In this document: one piece after another, positions 36,600 to 45,913 of the stretch | How the letters are laid out: every line of letters starts with the position of its first letter | Numbering within the stretch: position 1 is the first letter of the stretch | Program-made: the position numbers and the translations under genes | Notes under the pieces: generated by a model | Told to the model about the DNA's origin: nothing | The model's database searches: none | Seen by the model: only the letters and a program-made list of their open reading frames with translations | Assembly (NCBI RefSeq): GCF_001591585.1 | Contig: NZ_BCVE01000006.1 | Location: 186,001-250,000, forward strand | DNA length: 64,000 nt | Source: Niallia circulans NBRC 13626 | GTDB lineage: Bacteria > Bacillota > Bacilli > Bacillales > Cytobacillaceae | Direction: 5' to 3'

Positions 36600-37011
36600 A
36601 ATTTCTGCACTCTGGGCATTTCCCGTAAATCTCAAATTTATGACCAGATACATCGTATCCTTTCAAGCTTTCTGATAGCTCTTCCATTGGGCAAGTAATA
36701 ATTTCTTTTGTTTTTCCACAATCTAAACAAATAAAATGATGATGGTGGTGCTGGTGCGAACAAGTAAAACGAAAATGCTTCTCTCCATTTAATTCCGTCA
36801 TTTCAAAAATATCCAATTCTTCAAATAAGGATAAATTACGATAAATTGTATCAAAACTAAGACCCGGATAATCATCCTTTAGCGATTCCAGAACATCCTT
36901 AGCTGTTAAATATTTATTCTCATTAGAAAATAGTGCCAATATATCTTCTCTTTTATCGGTATGTTTATACCCTTTTTCCTTCAGAATATCAAGTGCAGTT
37001 TGTACATTCAT
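36598..37011 (-). CDS. zur: zinc uptake regulator Zur (Fur family)
   Basis: A 137-residue Fur-family repressor with N-terminal winged helix ([15 protein letters not shown] ... [18 protein letters not shown]) and a C-terminal metal domain. The sensor region [19 protein letters not shown] and the structural zinc cysteines CLDC and CPEC are intact. In B. subtilis this place is yqfV, which is Zur, the repressor of zinc uptake and alternative ribosomal protein genes. The upstream intergenic region holds a matching 7-1-7 operator. GGAG (AGGTGGAGAAATGA) precedes the start. Confidence 0.88.
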   Translation of the reverse strand: MNVQTALDILKEKGYKHTDKREDILALFSNENKYLTAKDVLESLKDDYPGLSFDTIYRNLSLFEELDIFEMTELNGEKHFRFTCSHQHHHHHFICLDCGKTKEIITCPMEELSESLKGYDVSGHKFEIYGKCPECRN

Positions 37012-37121
37012 TTCTCCACCTCATCTCTTACACTTTTTTAAAATAATTTCATTGAATAATGAGGAAGAAAAACATCATACTCTCTAAATATTCATTTCCC
37101 CAATATACAAATATAAATCTA

Positions 37122-37136
37122 TAGTAATCATTACGA
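37122..37136. promoter_or_regulatory. Zur/Fur-family 7-1-7 operator between zur and yqfT
   Basis: TAGTAAT-C-ATTACGA, one mismatch from the symmetric TCGTAAT-N-ATTACGA core reported for Bacillus Zur, with flanking TTT after the right half. It lies 111 bases before zur and about 150 before yqfT, so it could control either gene. Confidence 0.6.
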
Positions 37137-37284
37137 TTTATTTACAATAAATGATTCAAAATCAGTATACAAGAACGATTGATTGTTGTAAAGATATCTC
37201 ATCCAGATAAGTTTGCCAAAGAAATCAAAAAAAGTTAGCACATTTTTGTTATTCGCCACATATGTTAGAATGGGGAGTGATGAC

Positions 37285-37542
37285 ATGAAAATTTTTGAAA
37301 ACATAATCAATCATAAAATTAACAACATAACCTCTACTGAATTATTGAAATACAGTAAGCAATTCAAAATTAAAATTACAAATGAAGAAGCAGTAAAGCT
37401 TGCTAATCATCTTAACGGCCGAAAGGTAAATATTTTTAAGCCTAATGAACGTGCACAATTAATTAGAGAGGTAGCTAAATTAACAAGTCCTGCGACAGCA
37501 AAAGAACTAAATGATTTATTTAATTTATTTGCCGAACAGTAA
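37285..37542 (+). CDS. yqfT: DUF2624 protein (YqfT)
   Basis: An 85-residue all-helical protein starting MKIFENIINHKINNITSTELLKYSKQF, the DUF2624/YqfT family found only in bacilli. ATG 37285 has GGGAG 7 nt upstream; longer frames from 37213 or 37270 lack one. It is next to nfo, as in B. subtilis. Function unknown; the Zur-like box upstream raises a possible link to zinc. Confidence 0.8.
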   Translation: MKIFENIINHKINNITSTELLKYSKQFKIKITNEEAVKLANHLNGRKVNIFKPNERAQLIREVAKLTSPATAKELNDLFNLFAEQ

Positions 37543-37559
37543 TATCTACTTAATGGAAA

Positions 37560-37587
37560 TAAAAAACGCTCAGATGAGCGTTTTTTT
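37560..37587. terminator. bidirectional terminator between yqfT and nfo
   Basis: Stem AAAAAACGCTC / GAGCGTTTTTT with an AGAT loop, placed exactly between the two converging genes. Confidence 0.9.
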
Positions 37588-38479
37588 AACTTTCTAGGAT
37601 TTCTTGCAATAAGTTTTCATTAAAGGTTTTATTTTTAATCATTTCAATTTCATGTTTATATGGCGCTTTTTTATTTGTTTTATCGATACCGACATACGGT
37701 GTTTCCAATATCTTTGGAACATCCGCTAACTCTGGATGATGAACAATTTTCATTAATGGATCAAAGCCAATTTGCCCGTACCCTATATTCTCATGTCTAT
37801 CTTTTCTTGCACCAACGATATTTTTGCTATCATTAATATGCAATACCTTTAATTTATCTATTCCAACGATTCGATTGAATTCCTCTAAAACCCCATCGAA
37901 ATCCTCGACAATATTGTAACCAGCATCATGTGTATGACATGTATCAAAGCATACAGATAATTTATCATTATGTGTAACGCCTTCCATAATCATCGCTAGT
38001 TCTTCAAATGTACGACCGCATTCAGAGCCCTTTCCAGCCATTGTTTCAAGAGCAATCTGTAAGTTTTCATTTCCTGTAAGTACTTCATTCAAGCCTTCAA
38101 TAATCTTTTTAATCCCTACATCCGCACCAGCACCTACATGAGCACCGGGATGTAACACGATTTGTTTTGCTCCTAGCGCTTCTGTTCTTTCGATTTCACT
38201 GCGTAAGAAATTTACACCCAATTCAAAGGTTGCCGGGTTCGTAGTATTAGCAATATTAATAATGTACGGTGCATGTACAATAATATCGCCAATTCCATTT
38301 TGCTCCATATGAAGCTGTCCTGCAGCAATATTTAAATCTTCTATTTTTTTTCTTCTCGTATTTTGGGGTGCGCCTGTGTAGACCATAAAAGTATTTGCCC
38401 CATAGGAGGCTGCTTCTTCACTTGCGCCTAATAACATCTTTTTCCCGCTCATTGATACATGTGAACCTATTTTCAGCAA
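37586..38479 (-). CDS. nfo: endonuclease IV (AP endonuclease)
   Basis: A 297-residue TIM-barrel enzyme that cuts DNA at abasic sites in base excision repair. Zinc-site segments are visible: [55 protein letters not shown] and [14 protein letters not shown]. The start is TTG with GAGGAG 8 nt upstream. It lies directly downstream of cshB, 19 bases away, as in the B. subtilis yqfR-yqfS pair. Confidence 0.95.
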   Translation of the reverse strand: MLKIGSHVSMSGKKMLLGASEEAASYGANTFMVYTGAPQNTRRKKIEDLNIAAGQLHMEQNGIGDIIVHAPYIINIANTTNPATFELGVNFLRSEIERTEALGAKQIVLHPGAHVGAGADVGIKKIIEGLNEVLTGNENLQIALETMAGKGSECGRTFEELAMIMEGVTHNDKLSVCFDTCHTHDAGYNIVEDFDGVLEEFNRIVGIDKLKVLHINDSKNIVGARKDRHENIGYGQIGFDPLMKIVHHPELADVPKILETPYVGIDKTNKKAPYKHEIEMIKNKTFNENLLQEILES

Positions 38480-38498
38480 TTCAATCTCTCCTCTTTCC

Positions 38499-39809
38499 CT
38501 ATTTTCTTCTACTCTTAATACGCTTTTCTCTCTTTTTAATTGTTTCTACTTGCTGCTGCATTTTCTTCTTATAGCCCGGTTTCACTTTTTTCGGTTTTTT
38601 GACAAGGGATTTTGCCTTTAAATCAATTTCATCTACTTGTTTTTTGCGGTTTTTTCGACGATTGCGATCATCTAATTCAATCCACTCACCCTTTTTTAGA
38701 TCCATATGCTTAAATTCAACGCCAAGTTTTTCTAATTGATTAAGCTTGTCCTCATCGGAAGGCTCATAAATCGTTAATGCTATACCTGAATAACCAGCTC
38801 TGGCCGTTCTACCAACACGGTGTACATAAAAATCTAAGTCTGACGGAAGCTCATAGTTGATAACATGACTGATTCCTTTAATATCTATTCCTCTTGCTGC
38901 TAGGTCTGTTGCCACAATATATTGAAACTCTAAATCAAGAATTTGTTTCATTACTTTTTTACGTTCACGAGGTGTTAAGCCACCATGAATTCTAGCAACT
39001 TTAAGACCTTTACTTGATAAACCATTTGCAACTTCATCACACATCTGTTTTGTATTTGTAAATACAATAGCAAGATAAGGATTAAAGCTTACTAATGCCT
39101 CATATACCGTTGTAATTTTATCTCGATGTCTAGAAGGAATTAACACATGTTCAATTTTTGCTGCCGTTAACTGCTTTGGCTCAATATGAATAAAGGTTGG
39201 ATTTTCTAAATATTTCTTTAAGAAAGGTTTTAATTTCTCAGGTATTGTTGCTGAGAAAACAAACATACTTAAATCCTTAGGCATTTTTGCAGCAATTTGA
39301 TCCACATCTTCAATAAAGCCCATATCTAGCATCAGATCTGCTTCATCGACAATAAGGATTTTTGCTGTATGCACAAATAATGCTTGCTCGTTGACAAGAT
39401 CATTAATTCTACCTGGCGTTCCAACAACAATTTGTGGCTGCGTTTTTAATTTTTCAATCGAACGTTGTTTATCCGTTCCCCCAATAAATAATCGCGAAGA
39501 AATCGGCTGATCAGAATGCTTCGTAATTTTCTGTATTTCTTGGTAAATTTGATTAGCCAATTCTCTGGTCGGCGCTGTAATAACTGCTTGCACTGCTTGC
39601 TTTTCCGGATTGACTTTTTCAATGATTGGCAAAACATAAGAATGCGTTTTGCCTGTCCCTGTTTGTGACTGACCAATGGCGCTTTCCCCTTTTAAGATAA
39701 GTGGAATGACCTTCTGCTGAATTTCTGTCGGTTCATAAAAACCTAATTCATCAATTGCATCTATAATAAATGGTTTTAATTCATATTGGTTAAATAGATT
39801 ATTACTCAT
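38499..39809 (-). CDS. cshB: DEAD-box RNA helicase CshB
   Basis: A 436-residue ATP-dependent RNA helicase with all core motifs: Q-motif near [56 protein letters not shown] and HRVGRTAR, then a basic Lys/Arg tail (about 380-436) that binds RNA. B. subtilis CshB acts in cold adaptation and mRNA turnover. ATG 39809 has AAGGAG 7 nt upstream; the longer frame to 39884 runs through non-coding sequence. It precedes nfo in the same direction. Confidence 0.92.
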   Translation of the reverse strand: MSNNLFNQYELKPFIIDAIDELGFYEPTEIQQKVIPLILKGESAIGQSQTGTGKTHSYVLPIIEKVNPEKQAVQAVITAPTRELANQIYQEIQKITKHSDQPISSRLFIGGTDKQRSIEKLKTQPQIVVGTPGRINDLVNEQALFVHTAKILIVDEADLMLDMGFIEDVDQIAAKMPKDLSMFVFSATIPEKLKPFLKKYLENPTFIHIEPKQLTAAKIEHVLIPSRHRDKITTVYEALVSFNPYLAIVFTNTKQMCDEVANGLSSKGLKVARIHGGLTPRERKKVMKQILDLEFQYIVATDLAARGIDIKGISHVINYELPSDLDFYVHRVGRTARAGYSGIALTIYEPSDEDKLNQLEKLGVEFKHMDLKKGEWIELDDRNRRKNRKKQVDEIDLKAKSLVKKPKKVKPGYKKKMQQQVETIKKREKRIKSRRK

Positions 39810-40074
39810 ATAAAAACTCCTTATTAGCCAGATAAATGAGTGTGCACAGATTTGACATTTACCTATAGCTCTTTTGTCCATCATTTAATTATAATAAAAA
39901 ATCGCTTAAAAGGCTATAACGTGCGCCCTTTTTATTTTTACCAATGTATTTTACTCTATTTCTAGCTTTTATCTTTCTTTTGCTAGCTATCCAGATTTTC
40001 TGTTAAAACCTAAACATATTAGTATCTGTTGCATATTCTATAAAGTAGTATAAGTGAAAGGAGGCGTTTTAAAT

Positions 40075-40665
40075 ATGATGCCACCAAGACAGCGTGGACC
40101 GTTTCAAGGACCGCAAATGGGCGGAAGAATGCCAGGAATGAGAGGTCCTTCAAATTTTCCTGGCGGACCGATGGGGAGAGGTGCAATGCCTAGCAGAGGA
40201 AATGGCGGAGGCGGAGGACTATTATCAAGATTACTTGGAGGAGGCAATAATGCTGCTGGGGCAGCTACGAATGCTGGAGCAAGAAGTGCCGCTTCTGGAG
40301 GCGGTGGATTGCTAAAAACGTTAACTAACCCTTCCTCCATTAATGGATTTTTGGCTAATTCTCAAAAATTCCTTAATACCGCAAGCCAAATCGGTCCCAT
40401 GATTAACCAATATGGACCAATGGTGAAAAACATCCCTGCGATATGGAAAATGTATAGAGGACTAACAAGTTCAAATAAGGAGACAGAAGAGACAGAAGTA
40501 ACGGAGCAAAAGACAAGTAAGGAAATAAATAAAAAAACTACTAGCAAACCACAAACTAAGAAAAAAATTAAAAATCCCGAAACAGATCATCATGATTTGG
40601 AAACAGAAACAGAATCATTACCAGAAAAAACTACTGGTGCCTCAAAACCAAAACTTTATGTATAA
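40075..40665 (+). CDS. yqfQ: YqfQ/VrrA-type glycine- and proline-rich protein
   Basis: A 196-residue low-complexity protein. The N-terminal third is rich in Gly, Pro, Met and Arg (PFQGPQMGGRMPGMRGPSNF, then GGGGGLLSRLLGGG). The middle has a conserved helical stretch (NGFLANSQKFLNTASQIGPMINQYGPMVKNIPAIWKMYRG) and the tail is charged with Thr, Lys and Glu. The family includes VrrA, known in Bacillus anthracis for variable repeats; YqfQ lies beside ispH (yqfP). ATG 40075 has AAAGGAGG about 10 nt upstream. Function unknown; a spore-coat or envelope role is possible. Confidence 0.8.
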   Translation: MMPPRQRGPFQGPQMGGRMPGMRGPSNFPGGPMGRGAMPSRGNGGGGGLLSRLLGGGNNAAGAATNAGARSAASGGGGLLKTLTNPSSINGFLANSQKFLNTASQIGPMINQYGPMVKNIPAIWKMYRGLTSSNKETEETEVTEQKTSKEINKKTTSKPQTKKKIKNPETDHHDLETETESLPEKTTGASKPKLYV

Positions 40666-40670
40666 ATTCG

Positions 40671-40745
40671 GCTGGCCATAACTAGCAAAACCATTCAGTA
40701 TATTTGAATTGGATCGGTTTTTGCTTCAGTTGGTCAGTATTTTTT
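40671..40745 (+). terminator. long hairpin terminator after yqfQ
   Basis: Nested pairing CTGGCCA/TGGTCAG and AGCAAAACC/GGTTTTTGCT, followed by a run of seven T on the plus strand. Confidence 0.65.
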
Positions 40746-40900
40746 TATCCTTTTTTGGCTAACTTATTTTCCAGACACTTATGCTTTGTAAACCTCTCTT
40801 ATGTTATATATAATAAACATGTTATATTATAAAGGAAATAATAGTATCTATAACTTAATATATTTGTTATATAGTAGGATCATGCAGGAGGAATCGGAGA

Positions 40901-41842
40901 ATGAAAGTTATTAAAATTGCACCACGAGGTTATTGCTACGGTGTTGTTGATGCTATGGTAATTGCTCGAAATGCTGCTTTAGATAAAACATTACCTCGCC
41001 CCATCTACATTCTGGGGATGATTGTTCATAATAAACATGTAACAGATGCATTTGAAGAGGAAGGTATTATCACATTAGATGGAGAAAATAGAAAAGAAAT
41101 ATTAGATAAAGTTGATTCAGGAACAATCATTTTCACTGCCCATGGTGTATCACCAGAAGTCCGCAGAATAGCGAAAGAAAAAGGGTTAGTAACATTGGAT
41201 GCAACCTGTCCAGATGTAACCAAAACTCATGATTTAATTAGCGAAAAGGTTAAAGAAGGTTATTACATCATTTATATAGGAAAAAAAGGCCATCCGGAAC
41301 CAGAAGGAGCTGTTGGTGTCGCTCCACACGCCGTCTCACTAGTAGAGACACTTGAGGACCTTAGCGGCTTAGAAATTAACCATGAGAAAATCCTTGTAAC
41401 AAACCAAACAACGATGAGTCAATGGGATGTAGCTGATTTAATGGAAAGCATTAAAGAAAAATTTCCACAAGCTGAATTTCATAAAGAAATCTGCTTAGCA
41501 ACTCAAGTTAGACAAGAAGCTGTTGCTAAACAAGCAGGTGAAGCAGATGTATTAATTGTGGTTGGCGACCCTAAGAGCAATAACTCTAACCGATTAGCAC
41601 AAGTTTCCGAAGAAATTGCCCATACTACTGCTTATCGCATAGCAGACATCTCAGAACTCAAGCTAGAATGGTTGAAAGGAGCGAGCAGTGTGGCAGTGAC
41701 TGCTGGTGCATCCACTCCGACTCCTATTACGAAAGAGGTAATAAATTTTCTAGACCAATACGATCCAGAAGACGAGAAAACATGGCAATTTGAAAAGAAA
41801 GTTCCTTTAAATAAGATTTTGCCGAAAGTTAAGGCAAAATAA
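40901..41842 (+). CDS. ispH: 4-hydroxy-3-methylbut-2-enyl diphosphate reductase
   Basis: A 313-residue [4Fe-4S] enzyme for the last step of the MEP pathway, giving IPP and DMAPP from HMBPP. The three cluster cysteines lie in [21 protein letters not shown] and [12 protein letters not shown]; substrate residues [31 protein letters not shown] and SNNSNRL are intact. GGAGGAATCGGAGA precedes the ATG. It is transcribed alone and ends at a clear terminator. Place and sequence match yqfP of B. subtilis. Confidence 0.96.
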   Translation: MKVIKIAPRGYCYGVVDAMVIARNAALDKTLPRPIYILGMIVHNKHVTDAFEEEGIITLDGENRKEILDKVDSGTIIFTAHGVSPEVRRIAKEKGLVTLDATCPDVTKTHDLISEKVKEGYYIIYIGKKGHPEPEGAVGVAPHAVSLVETLEDLSGLEINHEKILVTNQTTMSQWDVADLMESIKEKFPQAEFHKEICLATQVRQEAVAKQAGEADVLIVVGDPKSNNSNRLAQVSEEIAHTTAYRIADISELKLEWLKGASSVAVTAGASTPTPITKEVINFLDQYDPEDEKTWQFEKKVPLNKILPKVKAK

Positions 41843-41850
41843 TGTATAGA

Positions 41851-41890
41851 ACAAGCGCTCTCTTCTTTAAATGGAGTGCTTGTTTTTATT
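41851..41890 (+). terminator. intrinsic terminator after ispH
   Basis: Stem ACAAGCGCTC / GAGTGCTTGT (one G-T pair) with a 13-base loop, followed by TTTTATTTT on the plus strand. Confidence 0.8.
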
Positions 41891-41908
41891 TTGGTACATT
41901 CTCTCTTT

Positions 41909-42117
41909 ATGAACGCTTGTTTTCTTCCTTCACTGGTAATTTCGGCGTTCACCCCCTTTTATGAACACCACTTTGCTCTCTTCCCTCTCCGATTTCGGCG
42001 TTCATTCCTTTCATGAACGCCATTTTGCTCTCTTCCCTCTTAGGTTTCGGTGTTCATCCCTTTCATGAACACCGCTTTACTCTTTTCTCTCTCTAACTTC
42101 GGCGTTCAACTCCTTTT
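41909..42117. repeat. 52-bp tandem repeat, four units, with hairpins across the unit junctions
   Basis: Units begin with ATGAAC at 41909, 41961, 42013 and 42065, an exact 52-base period. Each unit runs ATGAACrCC, a pyrimidine-rich middle (CTCTCTTCCCTCT), then TTCGGyGTTCA and a short CCTTTC. The end of one unit pairs with the start of the next: GGCGTTCAT (41997-42005) with ATGAACGCC (42013-42021), and GGTGTTCAT with ATGAACACC at the next junction. The paired C/T and G/A changes keep the stems intact. Unit 1 is the most diverged. It lies between the ends of two converging genes. Confidence 0.85.
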
Positions 42118-42164
42118 TCAGCGTTCCCCCTTGAAAAACGCCCCTTGTATACTTTCTTTACAAA

Positions 42165-42216
42165 GAAAAAAGCAGACATTCCCTTGGTCTCCCTCCAAAA
42201 GTTTGTCCGCTTTTTA
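42165..42216 (-). terminator. possible terminator after yqfO
   Basis: AAAAAGC-GACA pairs imperfectly with TGTC-GCTTTTT around a loop of about 28 bases, with A and T runs on the outer sides. It lies 14 bases past the yqfO stop codon. Confidence 0.5.
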
Positions 42217-42229
42217 CCTTGAATCTAGA

Positions 42230-43345
42230 TTATACAAATGTAAAAGGATCGGTGTGAGTTAAGGAAGGGAAAATTTCCACATCATATCCTTTCTCATCAC
42301 ACATCCTCTTTAAAACTTTTGTTACACCATTCTTCATCACTTTTTCAACATTGTGTCCTGGATCAATAATATTTAGTCCCGCTGCTTGGGCATCATGGGC
42401 AACATGATAATACATATCCCCTGTAATATAGACATCTGCCCCTTTCATTAAAGCATGTGAATAATACTTATTGCCGTCTCCACCTAATACTGCTACTTTT
42501 TTAACTCGAGAATCTAAATTCCCCACTACACGTATTCCATTTACATCAAGGACTTTTTTGACATGGTCAGCAAATTCTCCCAGTGTTGTCTCTTCTACTC
42601 TTCCAATACGCCCTAATCCAAACTGCTCTCCTTTTATCTGTAAATCATAAATATCATAAGCCACTTCCTCATATGGATGTGCCTTTACCATTGCTCTTAC
42701 TATTTTCTTTTCTTTCGAAGCAAGATAAACCGATTCTATCTTGACTTCTTCTACTTGCTCCAGCTTATTAACACTTCCTATATAGGGAACAGCTCCTTCC
42801 AATGGCTGAAACTCTCCAATTCCTTCCGTCGAAAAAACGCAGTGACTATAATTCCCTATTGATCCTGCGCCTGCATCGCCAATCGCCTTTTTCACTTGTT
42901 CTACATGTTCTTTCGGGACATATACTACTAATTTCTTTAATTTTTCTTCATAAGTAGGAACTAAAACTTCCGCATCCTGAATGCCTAGAGCGTCACTTAA
43001 AAGGTCATTTACCCCGCCTTTTGCAACATCAAGATTCGTATGAGCAGCATATACAGCAATATCATTCTTAATTAATTTATGCATTAATTTTCCTGCTGGA
43101 TTGTCCATTGTTATTTTAGAAAGAGAGCGAAAAATAGGAGGATGGTGAGCAATGATTAAATCCACTTTTTTTGATATTGCTTCTTCGACTACCTCATCGA
43201 GAACGTCTAGAGCAATCATAACACGTTTTACTGGCCTACTTAAGTCTCCCACCTGCAGCCCGATTTTATCTCCTTCCATTGCATAAACTTTAGGGGAAAA
43301 TTGTTCAAATAAAGATATTATTTCATAACCATTAATATTCTTCAT
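42230..43345 (-). CDS. yqfO: Nif3-like dinuclear metal protein (YqfO)
   Basis: A 371-residue NIF3/DUF34 protein with the N-terminal DLIIAHHPPIFRSL and AAHTNLDVAKGGVN, and the C-terminal ADVYITGDMYYHVAHDAQAAGLNIIDPGHNVEK, which provide the His, Asp and Glu ligands of a two-metal centre. An inserted middle domain (about residues 130-235, PII/CutA-like) is typical of the Bacillus form. Often annotated as GTP cyclohydrolase I type 2, but the activity is uncertain. It overlaps trmK by 14 bases and shares its transcript. Confidence 0.9.
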   Translation of the reverse strand: MKNINGYEIISLFEQFSPKVYAMEGDKIGLQVGDLSRPVKRVMIALDVLDEVVEEAISKKVDLIIAHHPPIFRSLSKITMDNPAGKLMHKLIKNDIAVYAAHTNLDVAKGGVNDLLSDALGIQDAEVLVPTYEEKLKKLVVYVPKEHVEQVKKAIGDAGAGSIGNYSHCVFSTEGIGEFQPLEGAVPYIGSVNKLEQVEEVKIESVYLASKEKKIVRAMVKAHPYEEVAYDIYDLQIKGEQFGLGRIGRVEETTLGEFADHVKKVLDVNGIRVVGNLDSRVKKVAVLGGDGNKYYSHALMKGADVYITGDMYYHVAHDAQAAGLNIIDPGHNVEKVMKNGVTKVLKRMCDEKGYDVEIFPSLTHTDPFTFV

Positions 43346-44042
43346 TGTTTATCACCTCATCCACTAATTTTATCTTATTCTGTAGTTCGGTCCGTTTCTG
43401 CATATTTTCCACTGAGTCAGGTGCAGATTCTAACTGATCAAGAATTCTTTGCCAATTCTTTTTCTCAAGCTTCCATTTTTTAACGAATGCTGCATCTTTT
43501 TCTTTCATTAAAAATGGTCCAAATAATAAGGCTCTTTCTTCGGATAAAGATGGAGATTCCCCTTTTTCCGCTACTAGAACCTCGTATATTTTCCCATCCT
43601 CTTCTAAAATTTCTTCTGCCACTAAAGTCCAGTTATTTTTTAATAGCCACTCGCGAATTGAAAATGCACTAATATTGGGCTGGAGGACTAATCTCTGCAC
43701 AGATTGTAATTTATCTTTTCCATTTTCCAAAATGGATGTAATTAATGCCCCTCCCATTCCTGCAATGGTAATACAATCTACTTCATTTTCTCCAATTACT
43801 TCTAAACCATTTCCTTTGCGTACAGATATTTTCGAAGTAAAACCTTCTTGTTTTACTTGTTTAATCGCTGATTGATATGGTCCTTCCACCACCTCACCTG
43901 CAATGGCAGACTGAACTTCTTTTCTTTTTACCATATAACATGGCAAATAAGCATGGTCTGAACCAATATCCGCAAATTTTGAATTTCTAGGTATGTATTT
44001 AGCAACGGTTTCTAATCGTTTTGATAATCTATCTGTATTCAT
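43332..44042 (-). CDS. trmK: tRNA (adenine(22)-N1)-methyltransferase TrmK
   Basis: About 236 residues. An N-terminal Rossmann methyltransferase binds SAM (FADIGSDHAYLPCYMVKR, then VDCITIAGMGGALITSIL with the family's IAGMGG motif) and a C-terminal coiled coil (about 170-236) recognises tRNA. It methylates A22 of tRNA. B. subtilis YqfN is this enzyme. ATG 44042 is preferred because GGGGG lies 5 nt upstream; the GTG at 44054 would sit inside the ribosome site. Coupled to yqfO downstream. Confidence 0.92.
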   Translation of the reverse strand: MNTDRLSKRLETVAKYIPRNSKFADIGSDHAYLPCYMVKRKEVQSAIAGEVVEGPYQSAIKQVKQEGFTSKISVRKGNGLEVIGENEVDCITIAGMGGALITSILENGKDKLQSVQRLVLQPNISAFSIREWLLKNNWTLVAEEILEEDGKIYEVLVAEKGESPSLSEERALLFGPFLMKEKDAAFVKKWKLEKKNWQRILDQLESAPDSVENMQKRTELQNKIKLVDEVINNEEY

Positions 44043-44064
44043 TATATCCCCCACATTTCAAGTT

Positions 44065-44607
44065 CTAGTTAAACATATACTTGGATACAACAAGTATGAC
44101 TAATAAAAAGGCTCCAATATAAGCAGAAATCGTAAAATATAGCAGTTTATACCTTTTACCGCACATATACCAAAATAAACAATTAAGAAATAAAATGATA
44201 TATAAAAATATTATTTCATTTACAAAAAAGTATAAAACAAATGCTACACTGAATAAAAGAAAAATAATAGCAGCAACAGTGGCTGGGATATCTACATTTA
44301 ACTGTTTTTTATTATACAAAAAAATACCGACAAAACAAAAAATCAGAAAAATTAGTGAAATAGCCATTTGCAAAATAAAAGACAATTCAGTAAAATATAA
44401 TAAAAATATAGTTATTGGGATGAAAGAAAAAAATAGTAAAGAAGAAAGTAAGAAACCCCTTCTTTTTTTACTAATTGTATTTTCCTCTACCCCATTACCT
44501 TCAGTATATAGGGTAAGTAAATAATCACAATAATGTTCTGGAAGCATTTTATTTTCTTTCCAATAAGCGATTTCCTTAACAATAATCGTTTTTCGCTGAT
44601 CTTGCAT
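44065..44607 (-). CDS. polytopic membrane protein of unknown function
   Basis: A 180-residue protein with a soluble N-terminus (residues 1-45, EIAYWKENKMLPEHYCDYLLTLYTEG) and five to six hydrophobic helices from about residue 50 onward. The N-terminal helix pair resembles the short leader domain of DUF2157-like membrane proteins, but I cannot place it firmly. It lies between sigA and trmK, where B. subtilis has cccA (cytochrome c550); no CxxCH haem motif is present, so it is not cccA. Base composition is even more AT-rich than its neighbours. Confidence 0.7.
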   Translation of the reverse strand: MQDQRKTIIVKEIAYWKENKMLPEHYCDYLLTLYTEGNGVEENTISKKRRGFLLSSLLFFSFIPITIFLLYFTELSFILQMAISLIFLIFCFVGIFLYNKKQLNVDIPATVAAIIFLLFSVAFVLYFFVNEIIFLYIILFLNCLFWYMCGKRYKLLYFTISAYIGAFLLVILVVSKYMFN

Positions 44608-44669
44608 TTTTAAGTATCACTTCCTGTAGTTTAAATTAAGTAAACCAAGAAAAAATAAAACCTTAAAAA

Positions 44670-44713
44670 AAAGAAATAGCCACTTCTTACAGGAAGTAAA
44701 CTATTTCTTTATA
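44670..44713 (-). terminator. intrinsic terminator after sigA
   Basis: Stem AAAGAAATAG / CTATTTCTTT with inner CACTTCTTAC/GAAGT pairing, followed by T-rich sequence on the minus strand. It lies 37 bases past the sigA stop. Confidence 0.65.
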
Positions 44714-44749
44714 GGATCGTACTTGAAGACCACTTAAACCTTTGGCAAC

Positions 44750-45874
44750 TTATTCTAAGAAATCTTTTAATCGTTTGCTTCTGCTTGGGTGTCTTAACTT
44801 TCTTAATGCTTTTGCTTCAATTTGACGAATACGCTCACGTGTAACACCAAATACTTTACCAACTTCTTCTAGTGTACGTGTACGACCATCGTCTAGTCCA
44901 AAACGCAATCTTAACACATTTTCTTCTCTATCTGTTAGTGTATCTAATACATCTTCTAATTGCTCTTTAAGCAATTCATATGCAGCATGCTCTGAAGGAG
45001 AAGTAGCATCTTGGTCCTCAATAAAATCGCCTAAATGGGAATCGTCTTCTTCACCAATCGGTGTTTCTAAGGAAACTGGCTCTTGAGCAATTTTTAATAT
45101 CTCTCTTACCTTATCTGGTGATAAATCCATATCTTCTCCAATTTCTTCTGGAGATGGTTCGCGGCCAAGATCCTGTAGTAATTGACGTTGAACACGTATC
45201 AATTTATTAATGGTTTCCACCATATGAACAGGAATACGGATTGTTCTTGCCTGGTCGGCAATTGCACGCGTAATTGCTTGACGAATCCACCATGTTGCAT
45301 ACGTACTAAATTTAAATCCTTTTTCATAATCAAATTTTTCAACAGCTTTAATTAAGCCCATGTTACCTTCTTGGATTAAATCAAGGAATTGCATTCCACG
45401 GCCAACATAGCGTTTGGCAATACTTACAACTAAACGTAAATTAGCTTCTGCTAAACGACGTTTTGCTTCTTCGTCACCTTGTAAAATACGTTTTGCTAGG
45501 TTTATTTCTTCTTCTGCTGAAAGCAAATCAACTCTTCCGATTTCTTTCAAATACATACGAACTGGATCATTTATTTTTACACCTGGGGGAACACTTAAGT
45601 CATTTAAATCGAATTCTTCCTCCCCTTTAGCGAGTTCTTGGACATTTGGAGCTTCTTCTTCTCCATCACCAATTAATTCGACTCCCTGATCACCTAAAAA
45701 TTCATAAAACTCATCCATCTGGTGTGAATCTAATTCAAAACTAGATAATTTCTCCGCAATATCATCATATGCGAGCACACCTGTTTTCTTACCTACTTCT
45801 GTTAATTGTTCCTTTACCTGATCAAGGGTTAGTTCCGTTTCAATCTCTTTTGAACGGGCAGACTTTTCAGCCAT
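44750..45874 (-). CDS. sigA: RNA polymerase primary sigma factor SigA
   Basis: A 374-residue group 1 sigma factor. Region 1.2 ([16 protein letters not shown]), region 2 ([47 protein letters not shown] core), region 3 and region 4 with the -35-reading helix [20 protein letters not shown] are intact. The start is ATG 45874, with GGAGG seven bases upstream; the TTG at 45892 would include the ribosome site. It lies 40 bases after dnaG, the conserved dnaG-sigA operon of bacilli. Confidence 0.97.
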   Translation of the reverse strand: MAEKSARSKEIETELTLDQVKEQLTEVGKKTGVLAYDDIAEKLSSFELDSHQMDEFYEFLGDQGVELIGDGEEEAPNVQELAKGEEEFDLNDLSVPPGVKINDPVRMYLKEIGRVDLLSAEEEINLAKRILQGDEEAKRRLAEANLRLVVSIAKRYVGRGMQFLDLIQEGNMGLIKAVEKFDYEKGFKFSTYATWWIRQAITRAIADQARTIRIPVHMVETINKLIRVQRQLLQDLGREPSPEEIGEDMDLSPDKVREILKIAQEPVSLETPIGEEDDSHLGDFIEDQDATSPSEHAAYELLKEQLEDVLDTLTDREENVLRLRFGLDDGRTRTLEEVGKVFGVTRERIRQIEAKALRKLRHPSRSKRLKDFLE

Positions 45875-45913
45875 ATGTCCCCCTCCTTCCAAAAAATCAA
45901 GACAATAATATAC

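Noticed and set aside
39810-39884. 25-residue N-terminal extension of CshB
   Set aside because: ATG 39809 has a good AAGGAG, and the helicase family begins at this point; the extension is cysteine- and aromatic-rich non-coding sequence.
42050-42262. 70-codon frame across the 52-bp repeat
   Set aside because: The reading is produced by the repeat itself, and unit length (52) is not a multiple of three, so the frame changes between units.
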